Below, piece after piece: positions 55,097 to 63,215 of a stretch of DNA of 64,000 nt. Position 1 is the stretch's first letter. Every line of letters begins with the position of its first letter. This DNA comes from Fulvivirga sediminis. GTDB taxonomy: Bacteria; Bacteroidota; Bacteroidia; Cytophagales; Cyclobacteriaceae. The DNA lies in NCBI RefSeq assembly GCF_016757215.1, contig NZ_JAESIY010000009.1, forward strand, positions 1 through 64,000, given 5' to 3'. Made by a program: the position numbers and the translations under genes. The notes below the pieces were generated by a model. It did not search any database, was not told the origin of the DNA, and saw only the letters and a program-made list of their open reading frames with translations.

Positions 55097-55324
55097 ATGA
55101 CCACTTTATTATTGGGAATCGGACTTATAGCCTTATTTTTCGGACTGATGTCTGTAAGGTTAATATTCATAAAAAACGGACAGTTTAAAGGTACATGTGC
55201 TTCTCAGAGCCCCTTTCTAAACAAAGAAGGTGCTACCTGCGGCTTTTGCGGGAAGAAAATGGAAGAAGGAGAAACCTGTGGCAACCCTGATTCTGAAGTA
55301 AACAAAGTAATGTCTAATTATTAA
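55097..55324 (+). CDS. Small membrane protein with Cys-rich tail
   Basis: A 75-residue protein with one N-terminal helix (about 4-25: LLLGIGLIALFFGLMSVRLI) and a hydrophilic part with four Cys arranged as C-(14)-C-x2-C-(11)-C: GTCASQ, ATCGFCGKKM, ETCGNP. This pattern is known from small, uncharacterised Bacteroidota membrane proteins. The Cys could bind a metal or Fe-S cluster, or form disulfides if periplasmic. A promoter element lies 17 bases upstream. The 3' end overlaps the convergent antiporter gene by 4 bases. Confidence 0.8.
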   Translation: MTTLLLGIGLIALFFGLMSVRLIFIKNGQFKGTCASQSPFLNKEGATCGFCGKKMEEGETCGNPDSEVNKVMSNY

Positions 55325-56286
55325 CCTCTTTGCACCAAGTAGTAGATATAACCAATATATACTACCATAAAGAGCATACCTTCCCAGCGTACTATTTTCG
55401 CTCCGCGGCCTACGGCTACAGCAAAAAGTAACAGTGCGCTGGCTATAATTATCATTACAATATCTGTATTACTGGCTACATCAAAAGGCAGTGGCCTTAT
55501 GACGGCACTTATACCTAAAATCCACAGTAAATTAAAGATATTAGAACCCACTACATTACCTACAGCAATATCTGTATTATTCCTATATGCAGCTACCGCT
55601 GAAGTAAAAAGCTCCGGTAATGATGTACCAATCGCAATCACAGTCAGCCCAATAAAAGTCTCACTTAAGCCAAATTGCTCCGCTATTTTGATGGATCCCT
55701 CCACTACCCATTCTCCGCCAAAATATAGCGCAATTAGCCCTCCAAAAACGTATATAGTGGTTTTTTTTACACTCAATATTTCCTCTGTATTAATCATTAC
55801 ATCTTGCTTACTCTGATTAGAGAGGTGTACTACGTATATATACCCCATAAATAAGGAGAAAAAAACCAGCAAAATAATCCCATCGAGTCTGCTAAGCGTT
55901 AATAATCTGCTGTCAGAAAACAAAGCTGCATTGGCGAGAAAACCTACAAGCAGTGTAGCTATTAATGAGAAAGGTATCTCCGAAAAATAAATGTTCTTAG
56001 TAATAGGCAACGGCCTAATTACAGCACTAACCCCCAAAATAAGAAGTATATTGGCTATGTTACTTCCAAATATGTTGCCTATAGCTATTTCAGAACTACC
56101 TCTAAAGCTAGCCGATAGGTTCACTAATAATTCGGGCAAAGACGTACCAAAAGAAACAATCGTAAGCCCAATAATCATTTCTGAGATTTTAAAACGTTTA
56201 GCAATGCTAGAAGCGCCGATAACTAAATAATCAGCACCTTTTATCAGAAGTACAAACCCTATAGCAAACAGAAAATAGGTGATCAT
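55321..56286 (-). CDS. Calcium/sodium antiporter (CaCA family, YrbG-like)
   Basis: Inner-membrane cation/Ca2+ exchanger of 321 residues with two inverted repeats of five helices. The ion-binding alpha repeats are IVSFGTSLPELLVNLSAS near 43-60 with GNIFGSNIANILLILG near 68, and VIAIGTSLPELFTSAVAAYR near 215 with GNVVGSNIFNLLWILG near 242. Both carry the essential Glu of G-T-S-x-P-E. The 10-helix form without a large cytoplasmic loop is typical of bacterial YrbG. Exchange ions are Na+ or H+ for Ca2+. Confidence 0.94.
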   Translation of the reverse strand: MITYFLFAIGFVLLIKGADYLVIGASSIAKRFKISEMIIGLTIVSFGTSLPELLVNLSASFRGSSEIAIGNIFGSNIANILLILGVSAVIRPLPITKNIYFSEIPFSLIATLLVGFLANAALFSDSRLLTLSRLDGIILLVFFSLFMGYIYVVHLSNQSKQDVMINTEEILSVKKTTIYVFGGLIALYFGGEWVVEGSIKIAEQFGLSETFIGLTVIAIGTSLPELFTSAVAAYRNNTDIAVGNVVGSNIFNLLWILGISAVIRPLPFDVASNTDIVMIIIASALLLFAVAVGRGAKIVRWEGMLFMVVYIGYIYYLVQRG

Positions 56287-56411
56287 ATATTTAAAATTGA
56301 TTTAGACAATAGACAATTTAGACGAAATAAGCCGTTAAAGTCACCGGATTTTGATATTTTTTTTTAAAGAATGTTTGTGCTATTTCAACACATTAAGCCT
56401 TTAAAAATTCA

Positions 56412-56419
56412 TAAATTTG
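56412..56419 (+). promoter_or_regulatory. Bacteroidota-type -7 element for glmM
   Basis: TAAATTTG, an exact TAnnTTTG match, lies 25 bases before the GTG start of glmM. No clear -33 box at the right distance. Confidence 0.5.
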
Positions 56420-56444
56420 TGCTGGGTAAAAATAAAAAATTACT

Positions 56445-57836
56445 GTGACGTTAATCAAATCAATTTCTGGAATACGAGGAACTATAGGAGGTAAATCTGG
56501 TCAAGGCCTTACTCCTTTAGATATAGTGAAGTTTGCTGCTGCCTTTGGAACATGGGCACAAGCAAAAAGTAATAGTAAGAAAATTGTAATAGGACGAGAC
56601 GCCCGGATCTCTGGCGAGATGGTGAGTGGCTTGGTAGCCAACACTTTGATTAGCCTAGGAATGGATGTGGTTGACTTAGGTCTCTCTACTACCCCTACGG
56701 TAGAAATAGCAGTGCCTGAAGAAAATGCTGCTGGTGGCATCATACTTACCGCCAGCCACAACCCTATCCAATGGAACGCCTTAAAACTTCTTAATGCCTC
56801 AGGAGAATTCATATCTGCCGAGGACGGTGCTGAAGTGCTTAGCATAGCAGAAAAAGATAAATTCAATTTTGCAGAAGTATTAGAACTAGGCTCATATAAA
56901 AAGGATGACACTTATTTTGACAAGCATATTGAAAAAATACTGGCTCTTCCTCTAGTAGATGCTGATGCTATAGCCTCTAAAAACTTTAGCGTAGCTATTG
57001 ACTGTGTAAACTCTACCGGAGGCACAGCAGTGCCAAAATTATTAGAAGCTCTGGGAGTAAATAATATCAAAAAATTCTATTGTGAGCCGAATGGTCATTT
57101 CCCTCATAATCCTGAGCCGCTGCCAGAGAACATTACACATATATGTTCAGAAGTAGAGAAAGGCCGTTTTGACTTAGGAATAGTAGTAGACCCTGATGTA
57201 GACAGGCTAGCTCTAATCCAAGAAGATGGTACTCCTTTCGGGGAAGAATATACCTTAGTAGCTATTTCTGATTATATCTTATCACAAACACCTGGCAATA
57301 CAGTTTCTAACCTTTCCTCTACCATGGCGCTGAGAAAAGTGACTGAGAAAAGAGGAGGCCAATACAGTGCTTCCGCTGTAGGTGAAGTGAATGTGGTTAC
57401 AGAAATGAAAAAAACTAATGCGATTATAGGGGGTGAAGGTAATGGAGGTATTATTTACCCTGAACTGCACTATGGTAGAGATGCTCTGGTAGGTATTGCC
57501 TTATTCCTTACTTATATGGCTAAAACGGACTTGCATGCATCACGCATAAGAGCGTCGTTTCCAAACTATCATATTTCTAAAAATAAAATAGAGTTAACCC
57601 CTCATATTAATGTAGATGCTATTTTAGAGCAAATACAAAAGAAATATGCTAAAGAAAAGGTAAACACTATTGATGGAGTAAAAATAGAATTTGAAAATGA
57701 ATGGGTTCATTTAAGAAAATCTAATACCGAACCAATTATTAGAATTTATTCAGAGTCAGACTCAGAGGCCACCGCAGAATACTTGGCCAACAAGATTATT
57801 TCTGACATCAGAGAAATTATTACTACTCAAGCATAA
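56445..57836 (+). CDS. glmM: Phosphoglucosamine mutase
   Basis: Interconverts glucosamine-6-P and glucosamine-1-P for UDP-GlcNAc, hence peptidoglycan and LPS. The start is GTG. SISGIRGTIGGKSGQGLTP at about 5-23 opens the family, the phospho-Ser loop is in GGIILTASHNPIQWNALK near 93-110, the metal loop DPDVDRLAL near 244 and the sugar-binding GEGNGGI near 326. The C-terminal phosphate loop is RKSNTEPIIRIYSES near 422. The 463-residue length is normal. Related phosphomannomutases share these motifs, so some ambiguity remains. It starts a plus-strand run with the cysteine desulfurase 7 bp after it. Confidence 0.92.
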   Translation: MTLIKSISGIRGTIGGKSGQGLTPLDIVKFAAAFGTWAQAKSNSKKIVIGRDARISGEMVSGLVANTLISLGMDVVDLGLSTTPTVEIAVPEENAAGGIILTASHNPIQWNALKLLNASGEFISAEDGAEVLSIAEKDKFNFAEVLELGSYKKDDTYFDKHIEKILALPLVDADAIASKNFSVAIDCVNSTGGTAVPKLLEALGVNNIKKFYCEPNGHFPHNPEPLPENITHICSEVEKGRFDLGIVVDPDVDRLALIQEDGTPFGEEYTLVAISDYILSQTPGNTVSNLSSTMALRKVTEKRGGQYSASAVGEVNVVTEMKKTNAIIGGEGNGGIIYPELHYGRDALVGIALFLTYMAKTDLHASRIRASFPNYHISKNKIELTPHINVDAILEQIQKKYAKEKVNTIDGVKIEFENEWVHLRKSNTEPIIRIYSESDSEATAEYLANKIISDIREIITTQA

Positions 57837-57843
57837 TAAAGTA

Positions 57844-58986
57844 ATGAATATTTATTTAGATAATGCAGCTACCACGCCAGTAGACCCGGATGTATTCGAA
57901 GCTATGAAACCTTACTTTTTAAGTGATTTTGGTAATCCCTCATCCACTCATGCCCATGGCAGAAAAGTAAGGTCAGCCATTGAATTTGCGAGAAAGCAGG
58001 TAGCACAATTATTAAATGTAACTCCTGGTGAAATATTTTTCACTTCTGGCGGTACAGAAGCAGATAATACCCTTATCTGCTCTTGTATAGACACTTATAA
58101 TCTATCGCATGCTATCACTACAAAAATAGAACACCACGCGGTATTACACACCCTGGAGAACTTGGAGCAACAAGGAAAGATTAAACTTAGCTATGTAGCA
58201 CTAGATGAAAAAGGTCATGTAGATATGCAAGACCTGGAAAAACTACTTAAAGAAAATGAAAGGTCTTTGGTATCTATCATGCATGCTAATAATGAAATTG
58301 GAAATCTTAATGACATTGATGAAATCGGGGTTGTGTGTGCTCAGTATAAAGCCATATTTCATTCTGATACGGTACAAACAGTAGGTCATTACCAACATAA
58401 TTTAAGAGACCTTAATGTGCATTGCATTACCGGTGCAGCTCATAAATTTCATGGCCCAAAAGGCATTGGTTTCATGTACATCAATAAAAACACTAAGATC
58501 AACCCTTTCATTTACGGAGGAGCACAAGAACGTAACATGCGAGGCGGAACTGAAAACGTACCTGGAATTATTGGCTTAGCTAAAGCACTTGAAATAGCTT
58601 ATCAGGAAATGGAAAGTCATCAAAATCATATCCAAGGCCTGAAGGACAGAATGATTGCTAAGTTAAAAAATAGTATTGAAGGGATATCATTCAATGGTGA
58701 TTCTGACAATCCTGATAAAAGTCTCTATACCGTTCTCAACGTGTCATTACCTCCATCTCCAGACAATGATATGCTATTATTTACGTTAGATATCAACGGC
58801 ATCTCAGCCTCTGGCGGTAGTGCGTGCTCAAGTGGTGCGTCTACAGGATCACATGTTTTGGGAGGCATCAATGCAGATCCGGAAAGAGGTGCTGTTAGAT
58901 TTTCTTTCAGTAAATACAATACAGCTGAAGAGATAGATTTTACGGTAGAGAAATTAGCTGAATTTTATAATAAAGTAGAGGCTTAA
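57844..58986 (+). CDS. Cysteine desulfurase (NifS/IscS-like)
   Basis: PLP enzyme of 380 residues that takes sulfur from cysteine as a persulfide. YLDNAATTPVDPDVFEAM at about 4-21, the FTSGGTEADNTL substrate/PLP segment near 67-78, the PLP Lys in GAAHKFHGPKGIG near 205 and the catalytic Cys in GGSACSSGASTGSHVLGG near 327. The long catalytic loop marks the group I (IscS/NifS) form rather than SufS. No Isc scaffold is adjacent. It is cotranscribed with glmM and a deacetylase. It lies 2.9 kb before the DndC-like gene; in phosphorothioation systems a cysteine desulfurase supplies DndC with sulfur, and a host IscS can do this. Confidence 0.95.
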   Translation: MNIYLDNAATTPVDPDVFEAMKPYFLSDFGNPSSTHAHGRKVRSAIEFARKQVAQLLNVTPGEIFFTSGGTEADNTLICSCIDTYNLSHAITTKIEHHAVLHTLENLEQQGKIKLSYVALDEKGHVDMQDLEKLLKENERSLVSIMHANNEIGNLNDIDEIGVVCAQYKAIFHSDTVQTVGHYQHNLRDLNVHCITGAAHKFHGPKGIGFMYINKNTKINPFIYGGAQERNMRGGTENVPGIIGLAKALEIAYQEMESHQNHIQGLKDRMIAKLKNSIEGISFNGDSDNPDKSLYTVLNVSLPPSPDNDMLLFTLDINGISASGGSACSSGASTGSHVLGGINADPERGAVRFSFSKYNTAEEIDFTVEKLAEFYNKVEA

Positions 58987-58997
58987 AAGTTAAAGAC

Positions 58998-59936
58998 ATG
59001 CAGCATAATAAAATTTTATACACTTTTTTAATGCTGCTTGGCCTATTTTCCTCTGTCAGTGCCCAAAAGAAAATGGCCGTCACTATTGATGACCTTACCA
59101 ATATGTCTGTAGGCAAAGATCCTGAGCTGATCAGGTATGTCAATACAGAGATAGTAAAGACTTGTGTCAAATATCAGGTGCCTGCCATTGGCTTTGTTAA
59201 CGAAACTCATCTTTATAAAAACAATCAACTGGATTCTACCGAAGTAGAATTTTTGAAAATTTGGGTCGATAATAAACTGGAGCTAGGCAACCACACTTAT
59301 AGCCACGTCGATTATAATAAGGTTACAGAAGAGCAGTTTTTTGAAGAAATAGAGAAAGGCCAGCTCATCACCAGTCAATTAATAAAGCCAGCAAAGGTTA
59401 AATATTTCAGACACCCCTTTTTACACAGAGGTAACACTGCCGAAAAAGTAAAAGCCCTTGAAGATTACTTAAAAGATCATAATATGGTGGAGGCTCCGGT
59501 AACACTGGATAACTCAGAGTGGATATATGCTGCTGCCTATAAAAAAGCCTTTGACGCTGATGATGATGTAATGAAAGACAGCATAGCCAATAGCTATGTC
59601 AGCTATATGATTAGTAAGATCAGATATTATGAAAACAGCAGCCATACTCTATTCGACCGTAATATTTCACAAATACTGCTGGTGCATGACAACCTGCTGA
59701 ATGCAGAACACCTGAACGAACTGCTGGAAGCCATACAAAAAGAAGGATACCAATTTGTATCATTAGAAGAGGCTCTGAAAGATCCCGCCTACAACTCTGA
59801 AGATGATGTAGTAGCCGGATGGGGCATTAGCTGGCTACAGCGCTGGGCCATTACTCAGAAACAGCCCAAAAAATTTTATGAAGGAGAGCCCCTTTGTCCT
59901 GATTTCATTCAGGAGTATTCAGGCATCTCCGAATAA
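58998..59936 (+). CDS. Secreted polysaccharide deacetylase-family protein
   Basis: NodB-homology protein of 312 residues with a signal peptide of about 1-23 (ends SVSAQ). The first catalytic motif is VTIDDLTNMS (D-D) near 29, the metal His motif is GNHTYSHVDY near 96 (H-x3-H), and RHPFLHRG near 138 is motif 3. A later conserved LLVHDNLLN is near 226, as in NodB motif 5 (L-H). It would deacetylate a glycan or peptidoglycan in the periplasm. It is 11 bp after the cysteine desulfurase gene. Substrate unknown. Confidence 0.9.
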   Translation: MQHNKILYTFLMLLGLFSSVSAQKKMAVTIDDLTNMSVGKDPELIRYVNTEIVKTCVKYQVPAIGFVNETHLYKNNQLDSTEVEFLKIWVDNKLELGNHTYSHVDYNKVTEEQFFEEIEKGQLITSQLIKPAKVKYFRHPFLHRGNTAEKVKALEDYLKDHNMVEAPVTLDNSEWIYAAAYKKAFDADDDVMKDSIANSYVSYMISKIRYYENSSHTLFDRNISQILLVHDNLLNAEHLNELLEAIQKEGYQFVSLEEALKDPAYNSEDDVVAGWGISWLQRWAITQKQPKKFYEGEPLCPDFIQEYSGISE

Positions 59937-59938
59937 TC

Positions 59939-60961
59939 TTAACCAAGCACTATTTCCTTAAGGCATTCCACCCAAAGCGGATGATCATTAAGGCTCTCTA
60001 CCAGTTGTACTTTCTCTCCACCGTTTTCTTCAAAAATCTCCTGATACTCATCTCCTATTTCTATAATAGTTTCCAAACAATCAGCAGTAAAGGCCGGAGA
60101 AAAAACAAGTAACTTTTTAGCCCCCTCTTTGGCTTTTTCTTCCACTACTTTATCAGAAAATGGCTCCAACCAGTTTTTATCTAAACGAGATTGAAAACAA
60201 ACGGTATAATCCTTTTCCTCAATACCAAGTCTTTCGGCCAAAATACGGGTAGTAGCAAAGCAAGTAGCTTTGTAGCAGTATTGATTTTCATCGGTCACTG
60301 TCTCTTCACAATCACGATCTTCGCAAAGGCCATTATCATATACCTTATCTACTTGGCGAACAGGAAGGCCATGATATGAAAACAGAATATGATCATAATC
60401 TTTAAGATTATATTTGCTCGCTCTGTCTATAATGGCATCTATAAATTTAGGGTGATCATAGTACTGACTGATAAACCTCACTTCAGGAATAACCCACCAT
60501 TTTCTGATCACATCCATCACCTCCTGAATAGCAGAACCTGTAGAAGCTGATGCATACTGAGGGAACATAGGTAGAACTACTATTTTTTTATAATTCTCCT
60601 TCTGCATTTCAGTCAGCACATCTGGTATTGACGGATTTTTATACCTCATGGCCAAGTGAACACCATATTCACTACCTAATTCGTGTTGTAGAAGCTCCTT
60701 CACCTTATTACTATGAAAAATCAAAGGAGATCCATCCTCTGTCCATAATTGCTTATATATTTTGGCAGATTTTGGTGCCCTAAAAGGCACAATGATCAGG
60801 TTTACCAGCATTTTCCTGGCAAGCCAAGGGATATCAATTACCCTGGGATCATTCAAAAACTGCGACAAATATGATCTTACGTGAGATACTGACGGACTAT
60901 CTGGGGTGCCCAGATTAACTAAAAGTACTCCTGTTTTACCTTTTACTGAATTCATAGCCAT
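59939..60961 (-). CDS. hemH: Ferrochelatase
   Basis: Inserts ferrous iron into protoporphyrin (or coproporphyrin) as a final step of heme synthesis. VLLVNLGTPDSPS near the start, the catalytic His in LFSYHGLPVRQVD, FQSRLDKNWLEPFSD and the C-terminal VFSPAFTADCLETIIEIGDEY with the conserved Glu are family motifs. A Cys-rich segment (CEDRDCEETVTDENQYCYKA) may bind a cluster, as in some bacterial enzymes. The frame opens at 60976, but a TACATTTG promoter element overlaps that first ATG, so I place the start at the ATG at 60961 (MAMNSVKGKT), giving 340 residues; the ATG at 60955 is also possible. Confidence 0.93.
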   Translation of the reverse strand: MAMNSVKGKTGVLLVNLGTPDSPSVSHVRSYLSQFLNDPRVIDIPWLARKMLVNLIIVPFRAPKSAKIYKQLWTEDGSPLIFHSNKVKELLQHELGSEYGVHLAMRYKNPSIPDVLTEMQKENYKKIVVLPMFPQYASASTGSAIQEVMDVIRKWWVIPEVRFISQYYDHPKFIDAIIDRASKYNLKDYDHILFSYHGLPVRQVDKVYDNGLCEDRDCEETVTDENQYCYKATCFATTRILAERLGIEEKDYTVCFQSRLDKNWLEPFSDKVVEEKAKEGAKKLLVFSPAFTADCLETIIEIGDEYQEIFEENGGEKVQLVESLNDHPLWVECLKEIVLG

Positions 60962-60973
60962 TTTATAAAAAAG

Positions 60974-60981
60974 CAAATGTA
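60974..60981 (-). promoter_or_regulatory. Bacteroidota-type -7 element for hemH
   Basis: Minus-strand TACATTTG matches TAnnTTTG and overlaps the outermost candidate ATG of hemH (60976), which argues for a start at 60961. It lies between hemH and the left copy of the DedA-gene end. Confidence 0.5.
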
Positions 60982-60988
60982 GTTAATT

Positions 60989-61039
60989 ATAAACAAAAAG
61001 GCCTTTATATCTGCACCTGATAAATGATTTTAGAATGGA
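60989..61039. repeat. Left copy of the DedA-gene 3' end (direct repeat L)
   Basis: This 51-base stretch resembles 63165-63215. The best part (61006-61039 against 63182-63215) agrees at about 27 of 34 positions. Read on the minus strand it encodes LHSKIIYQVQI and a TAA stop, aligned codon for codon with VYSYIIYQAQI and TAG at the end of the DedA gene. It has no gene of its own. It looks like a displaced gene end left by insertion of the 2.1-kb segment between the two copies. Confidence 0.65.
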
Positions 61040-61221
61040 GGGGCTTTTTCTGGTTAGGAATCGTCTTTTAAAAATTGATTAAGTGTAGACAGAGATTAGT
61101 TGACAGTCTCAATGAAACCTTATAAAGCATATAAAATATTAATAACTTGCTATATTAGAAAGGAAGATGTAATGCGGATATATGCAATTGCACTTTTCAC
61201 TAAGTTGTTAACCATTAAACT

Positions 61222-61860
61222 ATGGAAAGAAAGACACTAAAATTCATGAGACTCTTAATTCCAGGTCTCACCCTAATACTCACATTTCTTCCACTTTTTG
61301 ATCAAATGGGGATAGAATTTAATATTGGAGAAGGCTGGCTCGCCTACAGCCTTTTAATCATTCCTGCGGTAGTTATAGGAGCGGTATATAATATGCTAGA
61401 TTGTAGATTTTTCATTACGAATTATTCGTATAGAAAAATTGACTTAAACATAACAAGTTCATTATTGAAAATTTACAATAAAGAATTAACTCAAGGACAA
61501 ATAAATCATTTAAAGAAAAAGAGGCTAAAACACATATTTTACAATATCGTAGATAACGATGCTTCTCTTACTGCTAAGAGCCAATTAGTATATTCTAATG
61601 GAATCCTCTGGACTTCAACGGCAGATGTTTTCTTGCTGTCAATAATTGCATCAATTGTTTACTTGGCTATTGGAATTACACTGGAAAACTCAAAGATTTG
61701 GATCACCGGTATTTTACTTGCTGGCGCAGGCCTTCTCTCATGTCTACTCCACATCCTAACCATATTCCGCCATTTTAATCTATCAAACGACCAGCTCGAA
61801 TATATAGAAACTCATTATGTAAAATCGCTAAGAGAAAAAATTGATGAAGTTTTGCAATAA
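61222..61860 (+). CDS. Unrecognised four-helix membrane protein, partner of DndC-like protein
   Basis: A 212-residue protein with no family I recognise. Predicted helices lie at about 9-28, 39-58, 134-154 and 158-182. Between the two pairs is a basic soluble loop of about 75 residues (SSLLKIYNKELTQGQINHLK, then KKKRLKHIFYN). The C-terminal tail (about 183-212) is charged and helical. Two helix hairpins with a soluble centre recall membrane effectors in bacterial defence systems, but this is only architectural. The downstream DndC-like gene begins inside its last codons (17-base overlap), so the two are coupled and probably work together. Absence of relatives in the flanking chromosome fits a transferred cassette. 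Confidence 0.8.
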   Translation: MERKTLKFMRLLIPGLTLILTFLPLFDQMGIEFNIGEGWLAYSLLIIPAVVIGAVYNMLDCRFFITNYSYRKIDLNITSSLLKIYNKELTQGQINHLKKKRLKHIFYNIVDNDASLTAKSQLVYSNGILWTSTADVFLLSIIASIVYLAIGITLENSKIWITGILLAGAGLLSCLLHILTIFRHFNLSNDQLEYIETHYVKSLREKIDEVLQ

Positions 61861-62956
61861 CTGTTTAACACCAGTACTCGCAAAGGATCAAAACTCTATC
61901 AATATTATTAAACAAGAATATTTGAAAGATGATTGTCCCTGGTTTCTTGGATATAGTGGAGGAAAAGATTCATCCGCACTTCTAAAGCTTGTAATAATAG
62001 CGTTGTCTGAACTTACATCCTATCACAAAGAAATCACAGTGATTTATTGTGACACTGGGGTAGAAAACCCTGTAATAACAGATTATGTCTACCAGACCTT
62101 TGAAAACCTTAAATCAGAATGCCTTAAATTATGCCTGCCGATTAAGTACAAAATTGCTGTACCAAAACTCGATGATAGATTCTTTGTAAAAGTAATAGGT
62201 CGTGGGTATCCAACTCCAACAAATATATTTAGATGGTGCACGGACAAGATGAGAATAAACCCTGTAAAACAAATTATAGATGTTCATCCAAAAGCTACTG
62301 TTTTATTAGGAATACGTAATGGTGAAAGTAAGCAGAGGGACCGTACAATATCGAAACATTCAAAATCTGAATATTACCTATCCCAATCAGGCTCTAAAAG
62401 AAACCAGATTTTCAGTCCAATTATAAACCATTCAATTAAAGATATTTGGTCTACGTTAAAATTCAACAATTTCCCAAAAAGTATTGACTCTCAAAAGCTG
62501 GGGGAATTATACAAGGATGCCGGATCAGAGTGTCCTGTATATAGGGAACTACCTGGAAAATCATGTGGAAGCAGTAGATTTGGTTGTTGGACTTGTACAG
62601 TAGTAAGAAAGGATAAATCCATTTCCAAAATGATTGAGAATGGTTACTCTCAACTAACTTACTTACATGAATTTCGAAATTGGATTGCTGAGTTTCGAGA
62701 CAATACAGAATATAGATGCGCTCAACGAAGAAATGGTCAAATTGGTCTTGGCCCGATTACTTTGGAAGGACGAAAAGTTATATTAGACAAACTATTAGAT
62801 GTAGAGTTAAAATCAGGTATTGCACTACTTCAAAAGGAGGAGTTAATACGTATAAAAGAGCTTTGGCAATCAGATTTAAAAAACCCTAATTACATTGAAA
62901 AAACAGCTCATAGTCGAGTTGTCAAAGTGAAAACTCACCCTAAGCCTCCCATCTAG
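61844..62956 (+). CDS. DndC/SspD-like ATP-pyrophosphatase (PAPS-reductase family)
   Basis: Protein of 370 residues in the adenine-nucleotide alpha-hydrolase/PAPS-reductase superfamily. The start is the ATG at 61844, inside the end of the upstream gene. N-terminal CNNC (residues 4-7) is a CxxC; the PP-loop YSGGKDSSALLK is near 36-47; FRWCTDKMRINP near 127 matches the C-T-D motif of DndC; SCGSSRFGCWTCTVVRKDKS near 242 is the DndC Fe-S cysteine region; QRRNGQIGLGPITLEGRK near 290 matches its C-terminal G-P-x-T motif. DndC activates DNA for sulfur insertion in phosphorothioation, but DndB, DndD, DndE and Ssp partners are absent. It may have another substrate. Confidence 0.85.
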   Translation: MKFCNNCLTPVLAKDQNSINIIKQEYLKDDCPWFLGYSGGKDSSALLKLVIIALSELTSYHKEITVIYCDTGVENPVITDYVYQTFENLKSECLKLCLPIKYKIAVPKLDDRFFVKVIGRGYPTPTNIFRWCTDKMRINPVKQIIDVHPKATVLLGIRNGESKQRDRTISKHSKSEYYLSQSGSKRNQIFSPIINHSIKDIWSTLKFNNFPKSIDSQKLGELYKDAGSECPVYRELPGKSCGSSRFGCWTCTVVRKDKSISKMIENGYSQLTYLHEFRNWIAEFRDNTEYRCAQRRNGQIGLGPITLEGRKVILDKLLDVELKSGIALLQKEELIRIKELWQSDLKNPNYIEKTAHSRVVKVKTHPKPPI

Positions 62957-63180
62957 CGCGCGTAGCTAAGCAATACGCGTGCTCACAACCTATGTGGTAA
63001 ACTGGAAAGTTCATATCTTTAAAATAGCCACAATTCATACGTTATAGTTTATTTTAATCCTATGAAATAAGCCTGCTCCAGCAAGAAGGCTAAAGCTTAG
63101 TGATCATTCGGTTAGAGCCATGCGATTGTTCGAGATATAATCGTCCCTATTTTAATCAAATCGAATAAACAAATGACCCG
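62957..63180. other. GC-rich hairpin and gap after the cassette
   Basis: Three bases after the stop, CGCGTA (62959-62964) and TACGCG (62974-62979) form a 6-bp hairpin in an otherwise AT-rich region, without a T run. A smaller AGCCT/AGGCT repeat lies near 63070-63091. The GC-rich block could be a terminator, a recombination site or the end of a mobile unit. No gene is seen in this 224-base gap. Confidence 0.4.
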
Positions 63181-63215
63181 CTATATCTGTGCCTGATAGA
63201 TGATATAAGAATAAA
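63165..63215. repeat. Right copy of the DedA-gene 3' end (direct repeat R)
   Basis: This contains the last codons, stop and downstream flank of the intact DedA gene and matches 60989-61039 in the same orientation, including the shared ATAAACAAA at its left side and TATATCTG at its centre. The two copies bracket the membrane protein/DndC-like pair exactly. Confidence 0.65.

Noticed and set aside
61222-62956. Complete DNA phosphorothioation (Dnd or Ssp) system
   Set aside because: Only a DndC-like gene is present; no DndB, DndD, DndE, SspB, SspC or SspE candidate is found on either strand around it.
62957-63000. Hairpin as an integron attC site
   Set aside because: The required R and L box pairs at the right spacing are not evident, and no integrase gene is present in the window.
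63110-63150. TTCGAGA with flanking bases resembling a tRNA T-arm near the cassette end
   Set aside because: The flanking five-base stems are not complementary and no acceptor or anticodon arm can be drawn, so it is not a tRNA or a clear tRNA remnant.
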